64,000 nt of DNA from Nothopassalora personata (taxonomy: Eukaryota; Ascomycota; Dothideomycetes; Mycosphaerellales; Mycosphaerellaceae), in assembly GCA_033816765.1 (NCBI GenBank), contig CM066291.1, positions 682,001-746,000 on the forward strand, read 5' to 3'. The position numbers and the translations under genes are program-made. Each line of letters opens with the position of its first letter. Positions within the stretch are counted from its first letter, which is position 1. Positions 46,301 through 55,619 of this stretch are shown piece by piece. The notes below the pieces were generated by a model. It made no database searches and was not told the DNA's origin. It saw nothing but the letters and a program-made list of their open reading frames with translations.

Positions 46301-49300
46301 AGTAATTGTTAATAGGCGTGTTAACGAGGGTTTTAATAGAGCGGCTACTATTAAGCCTATTCTTCCACCCCCTCGGCCTATAGTGTATCCTACTTATAGT
46401 AAGCTACATACAGGTCGTAGTACTATTTAGGCTCTTTAGCCGGTTCTACTATTACGATGTTCTTAATAGGGGTTAAGTAACTAGCAGTAAGAATTAATAG
46501 GTCGTAGAGCGTAGTCTTATTAAAGAGGACGTCCTTTACCCGTATAACCCTATCTTTCGATAGGTCCTACACCCTATAGATGTTAGTAGAGTCGTAGCCT
46601 ACAAGGTATCCAATAAGTGCTCGTTCTTTAAGCTTCTTAGTCTTACCTAGTTAAGTAGTGCTATAAATGTACACGTAGGCTAGGTAGCCGTACACTACTA
46701 TGTAGCCTACATTTAGTACCCTGCCTATTGCCAATTCGAAGGGAGTCTTCTAGCCTTTTAATTAGATTAGTAACCGCTAGAGAATGTAGACGGTAGCTAC
46801 TATGTATTCATTCTAGAGCTTTTTAGGTAGGCGAGCATAAATGCGGATTATGCGAGACATCGTAATAATGACGCCGCCCGCTCGTTCTACTAGGTCCTAG
46901 TTAGACGCGTAGTTAGTAGTGTTATGCCACTTAATTTAATTGTTATTAATAGTTAAGCGGAAGGCTATACTAATAGCTACTTTATTATCGCTATAGAAGT
47001 AAATAAACCTACGCCTAATGAAATTAATAAAGCTAAGTAGGCTATTAAAGCAAGCTAATACTAATAGTTAGTCCCTATTCTTAATAGTGAATTAAAAGTG
47101 CCCGTAGGTATCTAAATCTTAGAAATGAACTAGGTAACGATTACTATTGTATGCTAGTATAAACTTAGCTAAATCTATAGCTACGTACCTATAGGGAGTC
47201 ATTACCCTAATTGGCTTAGTTCTATTAAACACTTTATGTGCCTTAGCTAGGCCACATGCTCTATAATGTGTAGTAAGGGGTGCTTTAGGTACATTAGGGT
47301 TAATAACCACCCCCTCAACTCTAAACGGAAGCTAGTTAATGCGTTTAGCGCTAATATAGCCGAAGATTTAGTACTACTAGCGGCCTAAGAGCTTACGGTG
47401 TTTAATAGGGGTCCTACTAGACGTTACTACACCTTTAGTGCCCCCTATACTATTTATTACTACTATAACGGTACGGTCGCCGTTAGAGTCCTAAATAGGC
47501 GGTGTTTAGATAGTATTACCCTTACTAATTGTACTAATGAAGTGCGCTATGCGCTACTTCTTAGTAATCTTTAGTAGGATACTCCCATTATTACTCGATA
47601 GCTATTTATAGACCATCTCTAACTAAGGCGGTGTAACTACCTTAAAGAAGGGGATTGTGCTAGTAGGGCGGTGTAGGTCCATTAATTTCTTATTATTATA
47701 ATAGACTAAATTAGTACGTCCGTACTACTAAAGTCTAGCCGTCTCTATGCGTGAGTAGGAGATAACGTTCATATAAAAGCCTAGGTAATAGGCTACATCT
47801 AATAGGGTGAATAGTATCCCCTCTATCTTTATGCGAACCTTGCCTAATGCGGCAATAGGGAATGTCGTAGTTCCGGCTTAGATTAATAAGGTGGTTAGGC
47901 GCTCTATAATGAATTCTACGCCCTACTAGTTATAGTAATTAATAACATAGGTGTCCGAGTAGTTATCGTATACCTAGTAATCCCTAAAGTTAAAGCTTAA
48001 TTAGCTTATCGAGCTCGAAAGGATAGTGAGACTAGTAAAGCCGTACGGTACTACCTTACCCTTAGTAATTACCTTATCTCGTTCCTTATCCGTGCGCCTA
48101 TTACGGTTCAATACGCCTAGTAAGCGTTTACTATTATCGCCTAAGCAGTAATTAATAAAGTGCTTCTAGCACTTCTTCTACTGCTTAGAGCGCTAATTCT
48201 TTAATAGACGCTTCTTAGGGTTAACTACATCGCATAAATAGAGGTTCTTATAATAACTCTCCTTAGGCTCGCCGGTAATGTTCTAGTAGCCGCTTAGCCT
48301 ATCGTTATTGTTACTGCTCTTTCCTTTGTTTATACCGTTACTACGGTTACGACTCTTATCGCCGCGGCTACGACGACGGTCGTTATTGTTATTATCGTTC
48401 CTACCGACTGTACCTACTATAGGCGCTTATAGTAGAGGCTCGTCCTCTACTAAGGGTTCGCCTATAAAGGTTATAAAGACTAATCGACCGTTCGTAGTAA
48501 CTAGGGTAGTGTCGCGTATCTATTCGAGGTATCGCTTAGTAAGCTTACTAAGCAAGAGCTTATTACGCTTCTACTCGTTATATAGTAATACTCTATAGGT
48601 AGGAGTTTTCTACTATATTACAAGTAGGAAGTGTCGTAGTAGGTCTCCGTACTCGGTATAGTTGTAATCTAGCATCTTAGTCTATAGCACTAGCTAGTCT
48701 AAACACTAGTCGTCGACCCTTCGGGCCTAGCTCTTCTAAAGCCTATTTAGCTCTAGTGTAAGCTGTCGCTTACGTAACATGTCGTTTAGTCCGTACTAAT
48801 CCTTTAGAGCCTAGACCTTGCCTCTAAGGGTACGTTTACTATGCATTAGCTCCTAGCCTAGCTCTATAGTAGTCCTAATTAGGTAGGTAACTAATTTGGA
48901 CCTTACGGACGTAAAGATGTTATACATCCGCTACCTACGGTCGGTGTCTAACTAGCGGAGCTTAATAAGCTCCTTATCTTTAGCCGTAGCGTCTTTAGTA
49001 GTGTATACTAATTGGATTTACTCGAACGTTAAGTACACCGGCTCTATTAGCTCGGCGGTAGTGTCGTTCGGATCCACATACTTCTAGATGTTTAGAGACT
49101 TAGCGTAGAGCTCTAACTAACGGTTAAACTTGTCCCATTAGTTATGACTCTTAAGAACGATAGTACCGTGCGGTAAAATACCGGTACTACCGGGTGTCTC
49201 GGTAGTCGCTATAACGGTGTTAATAGGCCTAATAAAGGTTCCTATAGGTCTACTAGGGTTACTACACTACTATGTAATGGTTATTAATAGGATAATGATA

Positions 49301-49391
49301 GATCCTACTAGTTTTTAATAACGATGCAAAATCTGCTCTAGGGCTTCGTTTTATGTAGCGAACGTTAGTAAGCGCCTATCGGGCTCATAAC
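43374..49391 (-). pseudogene. Copia polyprotein pseudogene of F
   Basis: Leftward frames in copia order: Gag-like sequence at about 49390-48300, integrase about 47700-46700 (open stretch 47310-47119, with TPYRYVAIDLAKF), reverse transcriptase with a YIDD box near 45070, and RNase H near 44450. The integrase-before-RT order and the F-x-Y-I-D-D context identify Ty1/copia. RIP stops throughout. Confidence 0.65.
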
Positions 49392-50159
49392 TATTACGTT
49401 ATAAGTAGTTAGAAGTTATGAAATGGGCTTATAAAGGTTTTTTAAAAGTAGGTAGTAGATTATATGTATCTAAGCTAGAATTAAAAGGGCTACTTGTTAA
49501 GATGTAGCATCTTAAGGGGAGCTAACAGTTAGGTTGTGATCTAATAGCCTAAGGCATCTACGATGACTTAGCTTATCGGAAGACACCTTCTCTCCCCTTT
49601 AGCTTAGATAGACATCTAATATAACTAACGCATTAGTTCCTAATATATTGCTGCATGCCCTGTAGCTATTAGCTAGTTGAAGATTGATCTCTTACTCTAC
49701 TCCGCTGCTAACTACGTATCCTATTAGGTCTTAACTTTACAGGTTATAAGCCCGGGTTTATATAGGAGTAAGAGCAACCTATATTAGTATAGGTTACTTA
49801 TATCCCTTGCTATTATAGCAGAAAACATCTAGGAAGCAGAAGTCTACCCTATCTGTCCTATTAAGGAGCTTAGTTTAATACTAAGTAATAGGTAATCTAG
49901 AAAAGGACTCTATGCGGCTTACTATAAGCTAATACCTTAAAGACACTCTATAGGTAGAACTACATCGAGATACTATTAAGAAGGACTTTAAGTAAGTTAT
50001 TTGGAACTCTACTAGGAGAGATAGACCTATGTCCTAGCTCCGAGACTATACCGCTCTTTCTTTACCCTACTAAGTAGGCCTTAGTATCTACACCTACGAA
50101 CCTTACTATTCTACACTAAAAGCCTTAGTAGGACCTGAGCCACGACCTTGAAGCATATA

Positions 50160-51205
50160 CACCTTGTTTCATTACATTCAATTTATTATAGATTTACACT
50201 AAGAGAAAGGAGAAGAGAAGGGAACTAAAATCCCAATTCTTAGGAGAGATAACTAGAAGAGATATTTCAACCTTTAGAGATATAAGATAGAGAGCTAGTT
50301 AGCATTCTTTGCAATTGATAACCTGTTAGAAGTGTTATTTAACAACATTAAGGGCAAGAACCTAAAACTCTAGGAAGAGACTAAGATTAAAGAGATTCTT
50401 AATGCACTAATATAGACAAAACAAAATACAGCTTACTACTTTAGTATCCTAAGTAGGATTATAGAAGAAGATGAATTTAAGCTTAAGGGCTCTTACGAAT
50501 CTAGAAAAGCTACTAAGATATAGGTGCATCTCTAGAACAAGTATAGCTAGGTGTTGCTAACCTATGTATATAAGCTTATAAAATAGTTTATGAACTTTAA
50601 GATAAGTAAAGAGTTTACTATTAGATCTGCATAGGCACACCTAGTATCTCTTAGAAGGAGGATTGCTAATGTTAACCTAGAGGGCTAGTACTATAGGAAA
50701 GCTAATATAAGAATAACCTAGCTTTTAAGCTTACTGCTACCTAACTACTATGTAGCTAGGGATACTATTATAGCTTAGCTAAAGATAGATCATAAAAGGA
50801 CCTTAAAGATCCTTAAGGCTTAAGAGGCTAGATTAAATCCCTCTAAGGCTAAGTATAGTATAGTAGCTACCTAGGTTAGGCCCTTAGGTTAGGCAAGATC
50901 ACTTTCCTACCTTCTCTATAAGAAGGACTATCTTATTAAGGACTGCCCTAGTCTCTCTAAGGCAAAGAAGGTCCTTAGATCTTATTCCTAAGTACTATCC
51001 TCCTAGAATATAACACATGTTAAGAAGAGAAGATCTCTACTACTATCTTTAAGAAGAACACTAAGAGAGAAGTCCTCTATAGAGGAACTTAAGAAAATAG
51101 TAAAGAAACTTAGCTCTAATATACTGTCACTCTAGAAGAACTAGGCCTAGTCTCCTTCCTCTAAAACAAGGAAGACTAGGAAAGGTTTCTCTACCTAAGA
51201 GCCAC
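50160..51205 (+). pseudogene. Gag pseudogene of copia element G
   Basis: A lysine-rich Gag-like frame (KLTRDNW- and FAIDN-like blocks near 50250-50320) continues to a CCHC zinc-knuckle remnant at about 50918-50953 (...KKDYLIKDCP, with Cys and His codons changed to Tyr). TAG stops are present. Broken at 51205 by element I. Confidence 0.6.
51201..51205. repeat. Target-site duplication of element I (left)
   Basis: GCCAC immediately left of element I; the identical GCCAC lies immediately right of it at 58084-58088. Confidence 0.95.
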
Positions 51206-51583
51206 TGTTATGTCTCGTTCCAGGGCTAATCTCAAGGGGGGAGAGAAGTCAAGTCACGTGGCGGTATTCTTTGGAGAGGCTGAGGCGAGCTGAGAGCGAA
51301 GTGCAATAATTGGAGTAAGAGGTGTATTCCAATCAGTGAGATAGTAACATGAGTTGAACGCCTCGAAGCCATAAGGGTTTCTCAGCGTTCCTAAATACAT
51401 AGGAGAATGCTTCTGGCTCGAAGCTCTTGGCAGGCGCGCTGTGTCGCGCTGGCTCGACATTGCGCAGGCTCGACAGCCGTCGCGCTCTTGCAGCGTCGCG
51501 CCATATCTTATTGGTCCTTGCTTCCTGTGAGCTGTAGGGCGTCCATTGGCTGGGCAGTGTCCTCGTCATATTGATCCGTAACA
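51206..51583 (-). repeat. 3' LTR of element I
   Basis: 378 bp, TGTTATGTCT...CCGTAACA. Sequence appears identical to 57706-58083. It also lies directly upstream of the plus-strand ORF at 51678, so it may supply that ORF's promoter. Confidence 0.95.
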
Positions 51584-51604
51584 CCATCTCCCTCCTTCCT
51601 TTGG
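51584..51604 (-). other. Polypurine tract of element I
   Basis: In element orientation a purine run (AAAGGAAGGAGGGAGATGG) directly precedes the 3' LTR, as needed to prime plus-strand DNA synthesis. Confidence 0.8.
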
Positions 51605-51635
51605 CCGTGTCCTCACGGTCACGTGTTAGTAAGAT

Positions 51636-51644
51636 GATATAATC
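51636..51644 (+). promoter_or_regulatory. Possible TATA box of the antisense ORF
   Basis: GATATAATC lies about 40 bases upstream of the ATG at 51678 and downstream of a CACGTG (51620-51625). The position fits a compact promoter between the 3' LTR and the ORF. Motif-based guess only. Confidence 0.3.
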
Positions 51645-51677
51645 AGGGTTGTCCCCGCCCTCGTGGATACTGTAACG

Positions 51678-52181
51678 ATGTCTTCTCGCAAGTCCTCCGA
51701 CCGTCATTCTCGCCATCGACGAATACTCGCCAATCCCCTCGACGCTCCAGTCCCTTGCGATTTCTGCTCTTCTCGTAGCCGTTGCTGCGTATACATCGCG
51801 GATTTTTCCCTTATGCCTTGCGCAGAGTGTGCTCGTCGCGGCAAGGAGTGCGTCACTTCTTCCTGGGAGAAGCTAGACCGGGTGGACGACGCTCTCGCGG
51901 CTAGGATCGAGGCCGATAAGAAAGAGATGGACGAGACAACGCGAGAAGCTCTTCGGTTGTTTTCTCGCATGTCGGAGCTCCAGGCGCGGATAGATCGCAA
52001 CTCGAAGGTCCGGGATGCGAACAACAAACTGCTGAACGCGAAGATTGCGTGCGTCTCCCGGGAGGTATCCTCCTCGAATATCGATCCTCCTCCGGATCTA
52101 GAATCATTCGCCCAAGACTTGGAGGCTATTGGTGTGGCGTCTCCATTTGTCTTCTCCGGGAGTTCTGAAGTTCGATTATAG
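51678..52181 (+). CDS. Antisense Zn2Cys6-type coiled-coil protein of element I
   Basis: Intact 167-codon ORF on the strand opposite Gag-Pol, between the 3' LTR and the Pol stop; the two stops are 6 bp apart (52181 and 52188). Cysteines 27, 30, 37, 48, 51 and 58 have spacing C-x2-C-x6-C-x10-C-x2-C-x6-C, within the Gal4-type Zn2Cys6 consensus. The N-terminus is basic (RHSRHRR). Residues about 62-125 are charged and heptad-like (KLDRVDDALAARIEADKKEM), suggesting a coiled coil, as in Zn2Cys6 dimers. There is no large regulatory domain. I start at ATG 51678; an in-frame GTG 15 bases upstream is unlikely. The A-D elements have a spliced counterpart at the same place. Function unknown: it could regulate the element's LTR or target DNA, but this is inference. 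Confidence 0.75.
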   Translation: MSSRKSSDRHSRHRRILANPLDAPVPCDFCSSRSRCCVYIADFSLMPCAECARRGKECVTSSWEKLDRVDDALAARIEADKKEMDETTREALRLFSRMSELQARIDRNSKVRDANNKLLNAKIACVSREVSSSNIDPPPDLESFAQDLEAIGVASPFVFSGSSEVRL

Positions 52182-52187
52182 CGTAGG

Positions 52188-55100
52188 TCACTCTCGTTCC
52201 CGAAATTGTTTGATCCTTTGCTGACAGTTCTGAAGGTTCTTTTCTGGTTCCCAGGTATTTTCTGAGTCGTCGTATCCTTTCCATTTGACGAGGTAGTGCT
52301 GACCTCGCTTTTGCAGGATCTTTTCGACTTCGAATTCGTCTTCTTCTTCCGTCTGGAAACGGAATGTCTGTTGGCATGGTGTTTTGGGGTCTGCTGGTTC
52401 CAGCTTGGAAATGTGGAATACTGGGTGGATTTTTGCGTCCTTTGGCAATTGCAGTCGGTAGTTGGTTGGTCCTCGTACTTCCTCAACGAGAAATGGTCCG
52501 ACTTTCACATGGTCCAGTTTTTTGGTCTTCCTTCTTGTTCTCAATTTTGCGGTAAGGAGGTAGACCTTATCCCCCTTCTTAAGCTGAGGTGCCATTTGTC
52601 GTTTCGCTCGTGTTTTCGTAAGTATTGTCTGTTGTTGTTGAATTCTGGAATTGAGCTTGTCGTGTATTTTTCGTAGGCTCTCTGTAGCCGTAATTGCTCT
52701 TTCCGCTTGCGGGTGGCCTTGCCGTTCTCCGAACAGGTTTGGATGCTTGCCGTAGTTGGCGAAGAACGGTGTCTCTTTTGTAGTTTCTGATTCGTGATTG
52801 TTTAGTGCAAGTTGTGCCATAGGTAGGAGTGATACCCAGTTGTCTTGTGCGTAGTTGACGTAGTGTCGCAGGTACTGTTCCAATGTCTGATTTGTTCTTT
52901 CCGTCTGACCGTCCGTCTGTGGATGGTACGCCGTGGACAGCTTGTGTCGTATACCAATTTCTGCTACAAGGGTCTTCCAGTAGTTTGATGTAAATAGCTT
53001 GTCTCTGTCTGTAATGAAGACTTTGGGGAATCCGTGGTACCGTACTAGTCTATCGAGAACGAGGTATCCGAGTTGTTCTGCTGTGTATGTCTCGCTAGCA
53101 GGTATGAAGTGTGCATATTTGGTTAGTCGATCGACCATAACAAGTATCATGTCGCACCTTGTCCCGTTTGCTTTGTCCGTAGAGATAGGGAGCTTTGTAA
53201 TGAAGTCCATCGTAACTTCTTCCCATGGTTGTGTCGGTGGTGTCCTGAACTGTATTTCTCCGTACTTCTCGTGTCTTGCAGCCTTGTTTCGTTGGCAGTG
53301 TGTGCATTCTTTGATGTACTGAAGCACCTTTTGTCTCATCTGTGGGAAAGAGAAGCTGCGTCGTATGATCTCGAGAGTCTTCGTGGTTCCAGGATGTCCG
53401 TATACGGGGTTGTCGTGATGTTGCTGTATGCATTCTTGTTCTCGTTCCTTCGGTACTTGGTATTTTCCTTGTGCTAGTGGGAACTGTTCTTCTGTGTCCT
53501 GAAGAACGCGCACTATGCTGTTAAACTCCTTTGTGTTGGCGCTAAGACTTCCGTCGTGGTTAGTCTTCAATATTTGTTGCTGCACTGGTTCTTTTCCTTC
53601 CATGTAGTCGCTTCTTCGGCTCAGTGCGTCGGCCCTGCCGTTGTCCTTTCCGGGTGTATAGCGGATTTCGAACTTGTACTGACCAAGCAGTTCCGACCAG
53701 CGGGACTGTCTTCGTGTCAGCACTTTCGTCGTAGTGAAGTAAGTGAGATTCTTGTGATCAGAAAGAATCGTCAGCTTAGGTGCTCCTTCCGCGTATACCC
53801 TCCAGTGCTGCATTGCAGCGACAATAGCGAGAAGTTCTTTATCATGGATGTCGTAGTTTCGTTCCGCGGGTGTCATTTTCCTTGAGTAATAGGCCACTGG
53901 GTGTCGTTTCCCATCATGCTCCTGCGTGAGGCATGCTCCTATAGCCATGTCCGATGCGTCAGTCTCAATCTGGACTTCTTTTGTGCCGTCGAATAATCGT
54001 AGTGTAGGTGCTCGGGTGCATTGTTCCTTCAGTAGTTGGAACGCTTGTTGTTCTTTGCTGCCCCATTTCCATTTGGTATCCTTTCGTGTGAGCGCTGTCA
54101 TAGCCGCAGCTGTCTTAGAGTAATCCTTGATGAACTTCCTGTTGTAGTTCGCGAGTCCTAGGAAGGATTGTACGTCCTTGACATTAGCTGGTGTCGGCCA
54201 TTCTTGGATAGACTGTGTCTTTGCTGGGTCGATCTGGATTCCTGTTGTGCTTATAATAAATCCAAGGAATTTGACTCGTTTCTTGTGGAATTCGCATTTC
54301 TCTGGTGCCGTCTTGAATCCTGCGCGGGTAAGGCGCTCGAAGACGTCCTGGACCCGTGTAATGTGTTCCTGTAGCGATCCTCTAGTATAGACGAGGATGT
54401 CGTCCATGTAGGCAATAACGCACACGTCGAGAAGGTCTCTCAGTGTCTCATTGACTAGATCTTGACAGGATGCAGGTGCGTTGGTTAACCCCATAGGCAT
54501 AACCAAGAATTCGTAGAGTCCGTATCGTGTTCTAAATGCGGTTTTCCATTCCTCTCCTTCTGCCATGCGTATAGCGTAGAAGGCGTCTCGTAGATCGATC
54601 TTCGTGTACCAGTCTGATCCAGTAAGTCTGTCCTGTGCTTCTTCGATATTCGGTAGTGGGTATCGGTTCTTGATGGTGATCTCGTTCAACTTTCGGTAGT
54701 CTTGGACGAGTCGTAGTTTCCCGTTCTGCTTTGGAACAAACATACATGGAGTTCCCGCGCTTGAGGTGGACCGTCGTATCCATCCTTTGGCGAGTTTCTC
54801 CTTCAGCCATTCTCGTAGGGTTTCTAGCTCTTTCTCGGACATTTGATATAGGGGTCCCCATGGAGGCTCTTTCCCTGGCTGAATGTTTATCTTGTGGTCC
54901 CATGGTTGATGTTTAGGTAAGGCGTCTTTGCCCTTTTCCTCTTCAAAGAGCCTCTTCCACTTGAGGTACTCCTTGGGGATAGCTGGTTCCGATATGCCAG
55001 TATCCTTCGATGGTGCGTTACGTACATCCGTTCCAGTGACTTCGTGATCCGGCGGCCCCACGCCAGTATCTGTCCCGGTCGAAGGTGGTTCTTCTGTCCT

Positions 55101-55595
55101 TCTGTTCGGCGCAAGCTCGAATGCGTTGAGCTGTTTCCTTGCCTCATCTACCATCGTCCGCTGTCGATGCGTAGGCTGAATGCCAATAACGCAATTGCAT
55201 TCCCTAAATGTGAGTACTCCTCTCCTCCAGTCGATTGCTGGGTTGTGCTGTCTCAACCAAGGCATACCTAATACTATGTCATGACTGGCCATATCAGTGA
55301 CATCCAAGGTAATATTCTCGTGGTGCTGTTGGATAGCCAGTGGCAATGGTGTCGTCTCCCATTCCACGTTAGGTAACGATGATCCGTCTACCGCGATCAA
55401 CTCGTAACCCCATTTCTTCTTCAGGGTAGCTAACCCGTTTCTTCTTGCGAAAGACTTGGAGACAAAATTCCCCGCTGCTCCGGAGTCGATCATGACACTA
55501 GTTCTGTGTCCGTTGACGATTGCTTTGGTTTGGAAAACTGTTAGTGATGTCGATGCTCGAGCTTCTGTGTTGCATAACTCCCTTTGGCCGCTCAT
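52188..55595 (-). CDS. pol: Pol of element I: PR-RT-RNaseH-IN-chromodomain
   Basis: 1135 codons, complete. Aspartic protease DSGA (about 37-40). Reverse transcriptase about 270-450 with YPLPN, MPMGLTNAP and the catalytic YMDD (396-399). RNase H with TDASD (about 545) and KELLAI. Integrase zinc region around 725-772, ending CTHCQ. DDE core with MDF (797), ITDRD (863) and HPQTDGQTE (E899). GPF module (KVGPF, about 1033). C-terminal chromodomain about 1087-1130 (YLVKWKGYDDSENTWEP). These copy element RNA to DNA and insert it. The ATG overlaps the Gag stop as ATGA; the Pol frame is also open for 18 codons upstream, allowing a -1 frameshift fusion. Confidence 0.95.
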   Translation of the reverse strand: MSGQRELCNTEARASTSLTVFQTKAIVNGHRTSVMIDSGAAGNFVSKSFARRNGLATLKKKWGYELIAVDGSSLPNVEWETTPLPLAIQQHHENITLDVTDMASHDIVLGMPWLRQHNPAIDWRRGVLTFRECNCVIGIQPTHRQRTMVDEARKQLNAFELAPNRRTEEPPSTGTDTGVGPPDHEVTGTDVRNAPSKDTGISEPAIPKEYLKWKRLFEEEKGKDALPKHQPWDHKINIQPGKEPPWGPLYQMSEKELETLREWLKEKLAKGWIRRSTSSAGTPCMFVPKQNGKLRLVQDYRKLNEITIKNRYPLPNIEEAQDRLTGSDWYTKIDLRDAFYAIRMAEGEEWKTAFRTRYGLYEFLVMPMGLTNAPASCQDLVNETLRDLLDVCVIAYMDDILVYTRGSLQEHITRVQDVFERLTRAGFKTAPEKCEFHKKRVKFLGFIISTTGIQIDPAKTQSIQEWPTPANVKDVQSFLGLANYNRKFIKDYSKTAAAMTALTRKDTKWKWGSKEQQAFQLLKEQCTRAPTLRLFDGTKEVQIETDASDMAIGACLTQEHDGKRHPVAYYSRKMTPAERNYDIHDKELLAIVAAMQHWRVYAEGAPKLTILSDHKNLTYFTTTKVLTRRQSRWSELLGQYKFEIRYTPGKDNGRADALSRRSDYMEGKEPVQQQILKTNHDGSLSANTKEFNSIVRVLQDTEEQFPLAQGKYQVPKEREQECIQQHHDNPVYGHPGTTKTLEIIRRSFSFPQMRQKVLQYIKECTHCQRNKAARHEKYGEIQFRTPPTQPWEEVTMDFITKLPISTDKANGTRCDMILVMVDRLTKYAHFIPASETYTAEQLGYLVLDRLVRYHGFPKVFITDRDKLFTSNYWKTLVAEIGIRHKLSTAYHPQTDGQTERTNQTLEQYLRHYVNYAQDNWVSLLPMAQLALNNHESETTKETPFFANYGKHPNLFGERQGHPQAERAITATESLRKIHDKLNSRIQQQQTILTKTRAKRQMAPQLKKGDKVYLLTAKLRTRRKTKKLDHVKVGPFLVEEVRGPTNYRLQLPKDAKIHPVFHISKLEPADPKTPCQQTFRFQTEEEDEFEVEKILQKRGQHYLVKWKGYDDSENTWEPEKNLQNCQQRIKQFRERE

Positions 55596-55619
55596 TCCTG
55601 GGGAGCTGATCCTTTTCCC
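55576..55619 (-). promoter_or_regulatory. -1 ribosomal frameshift signal at the Gag/Pol junction
   Basis: In element orientation: GGGAAAA (55619-55613) with Gag codons GGA AAA, the canonical X XXY YYZ phasing; a 5-base spacer; then a possible 7-bp hairpin (AGCTCCC at 55607-55601 with GGGAGTT at 55582-55576, one G-U pair, 18-base loop). Slipping -1 joins Gag to the open Pol frame. The ATGA overlap (55595-55592) lies in the loop and would alternatively allow termination-reinitiation. Confidence 0.6.

Larger units (their letters stand above)
34126..49494 (-). mobile_element. Ty1/copia element F, RIP-mutated, inserted in B
   Basis: Left LTR 34126-34331 (206 bp, TATTACG...CGTAACA, originally TGTTACG). 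The same sequence recurs at 49392-49494 before being cut by element G. CACCCCCTTA just inside the left LTR is the minus-strand polypurine tract, so the element reads leftward. The left target-site base run is CGAAG (34121-34125); the right copy is outside the window. It carries a copia-order polyprotein and is interrupted by Ty3 element C with ACGAT duplications. Confidence 0.75.

Noticed and set aside
51333..51716. 127-codon minus-strand frame through the 3' LTR of element I
   Set aside because: Lies mostly in LTR sequence, and the same frame recurs in the other LTR; no domain.
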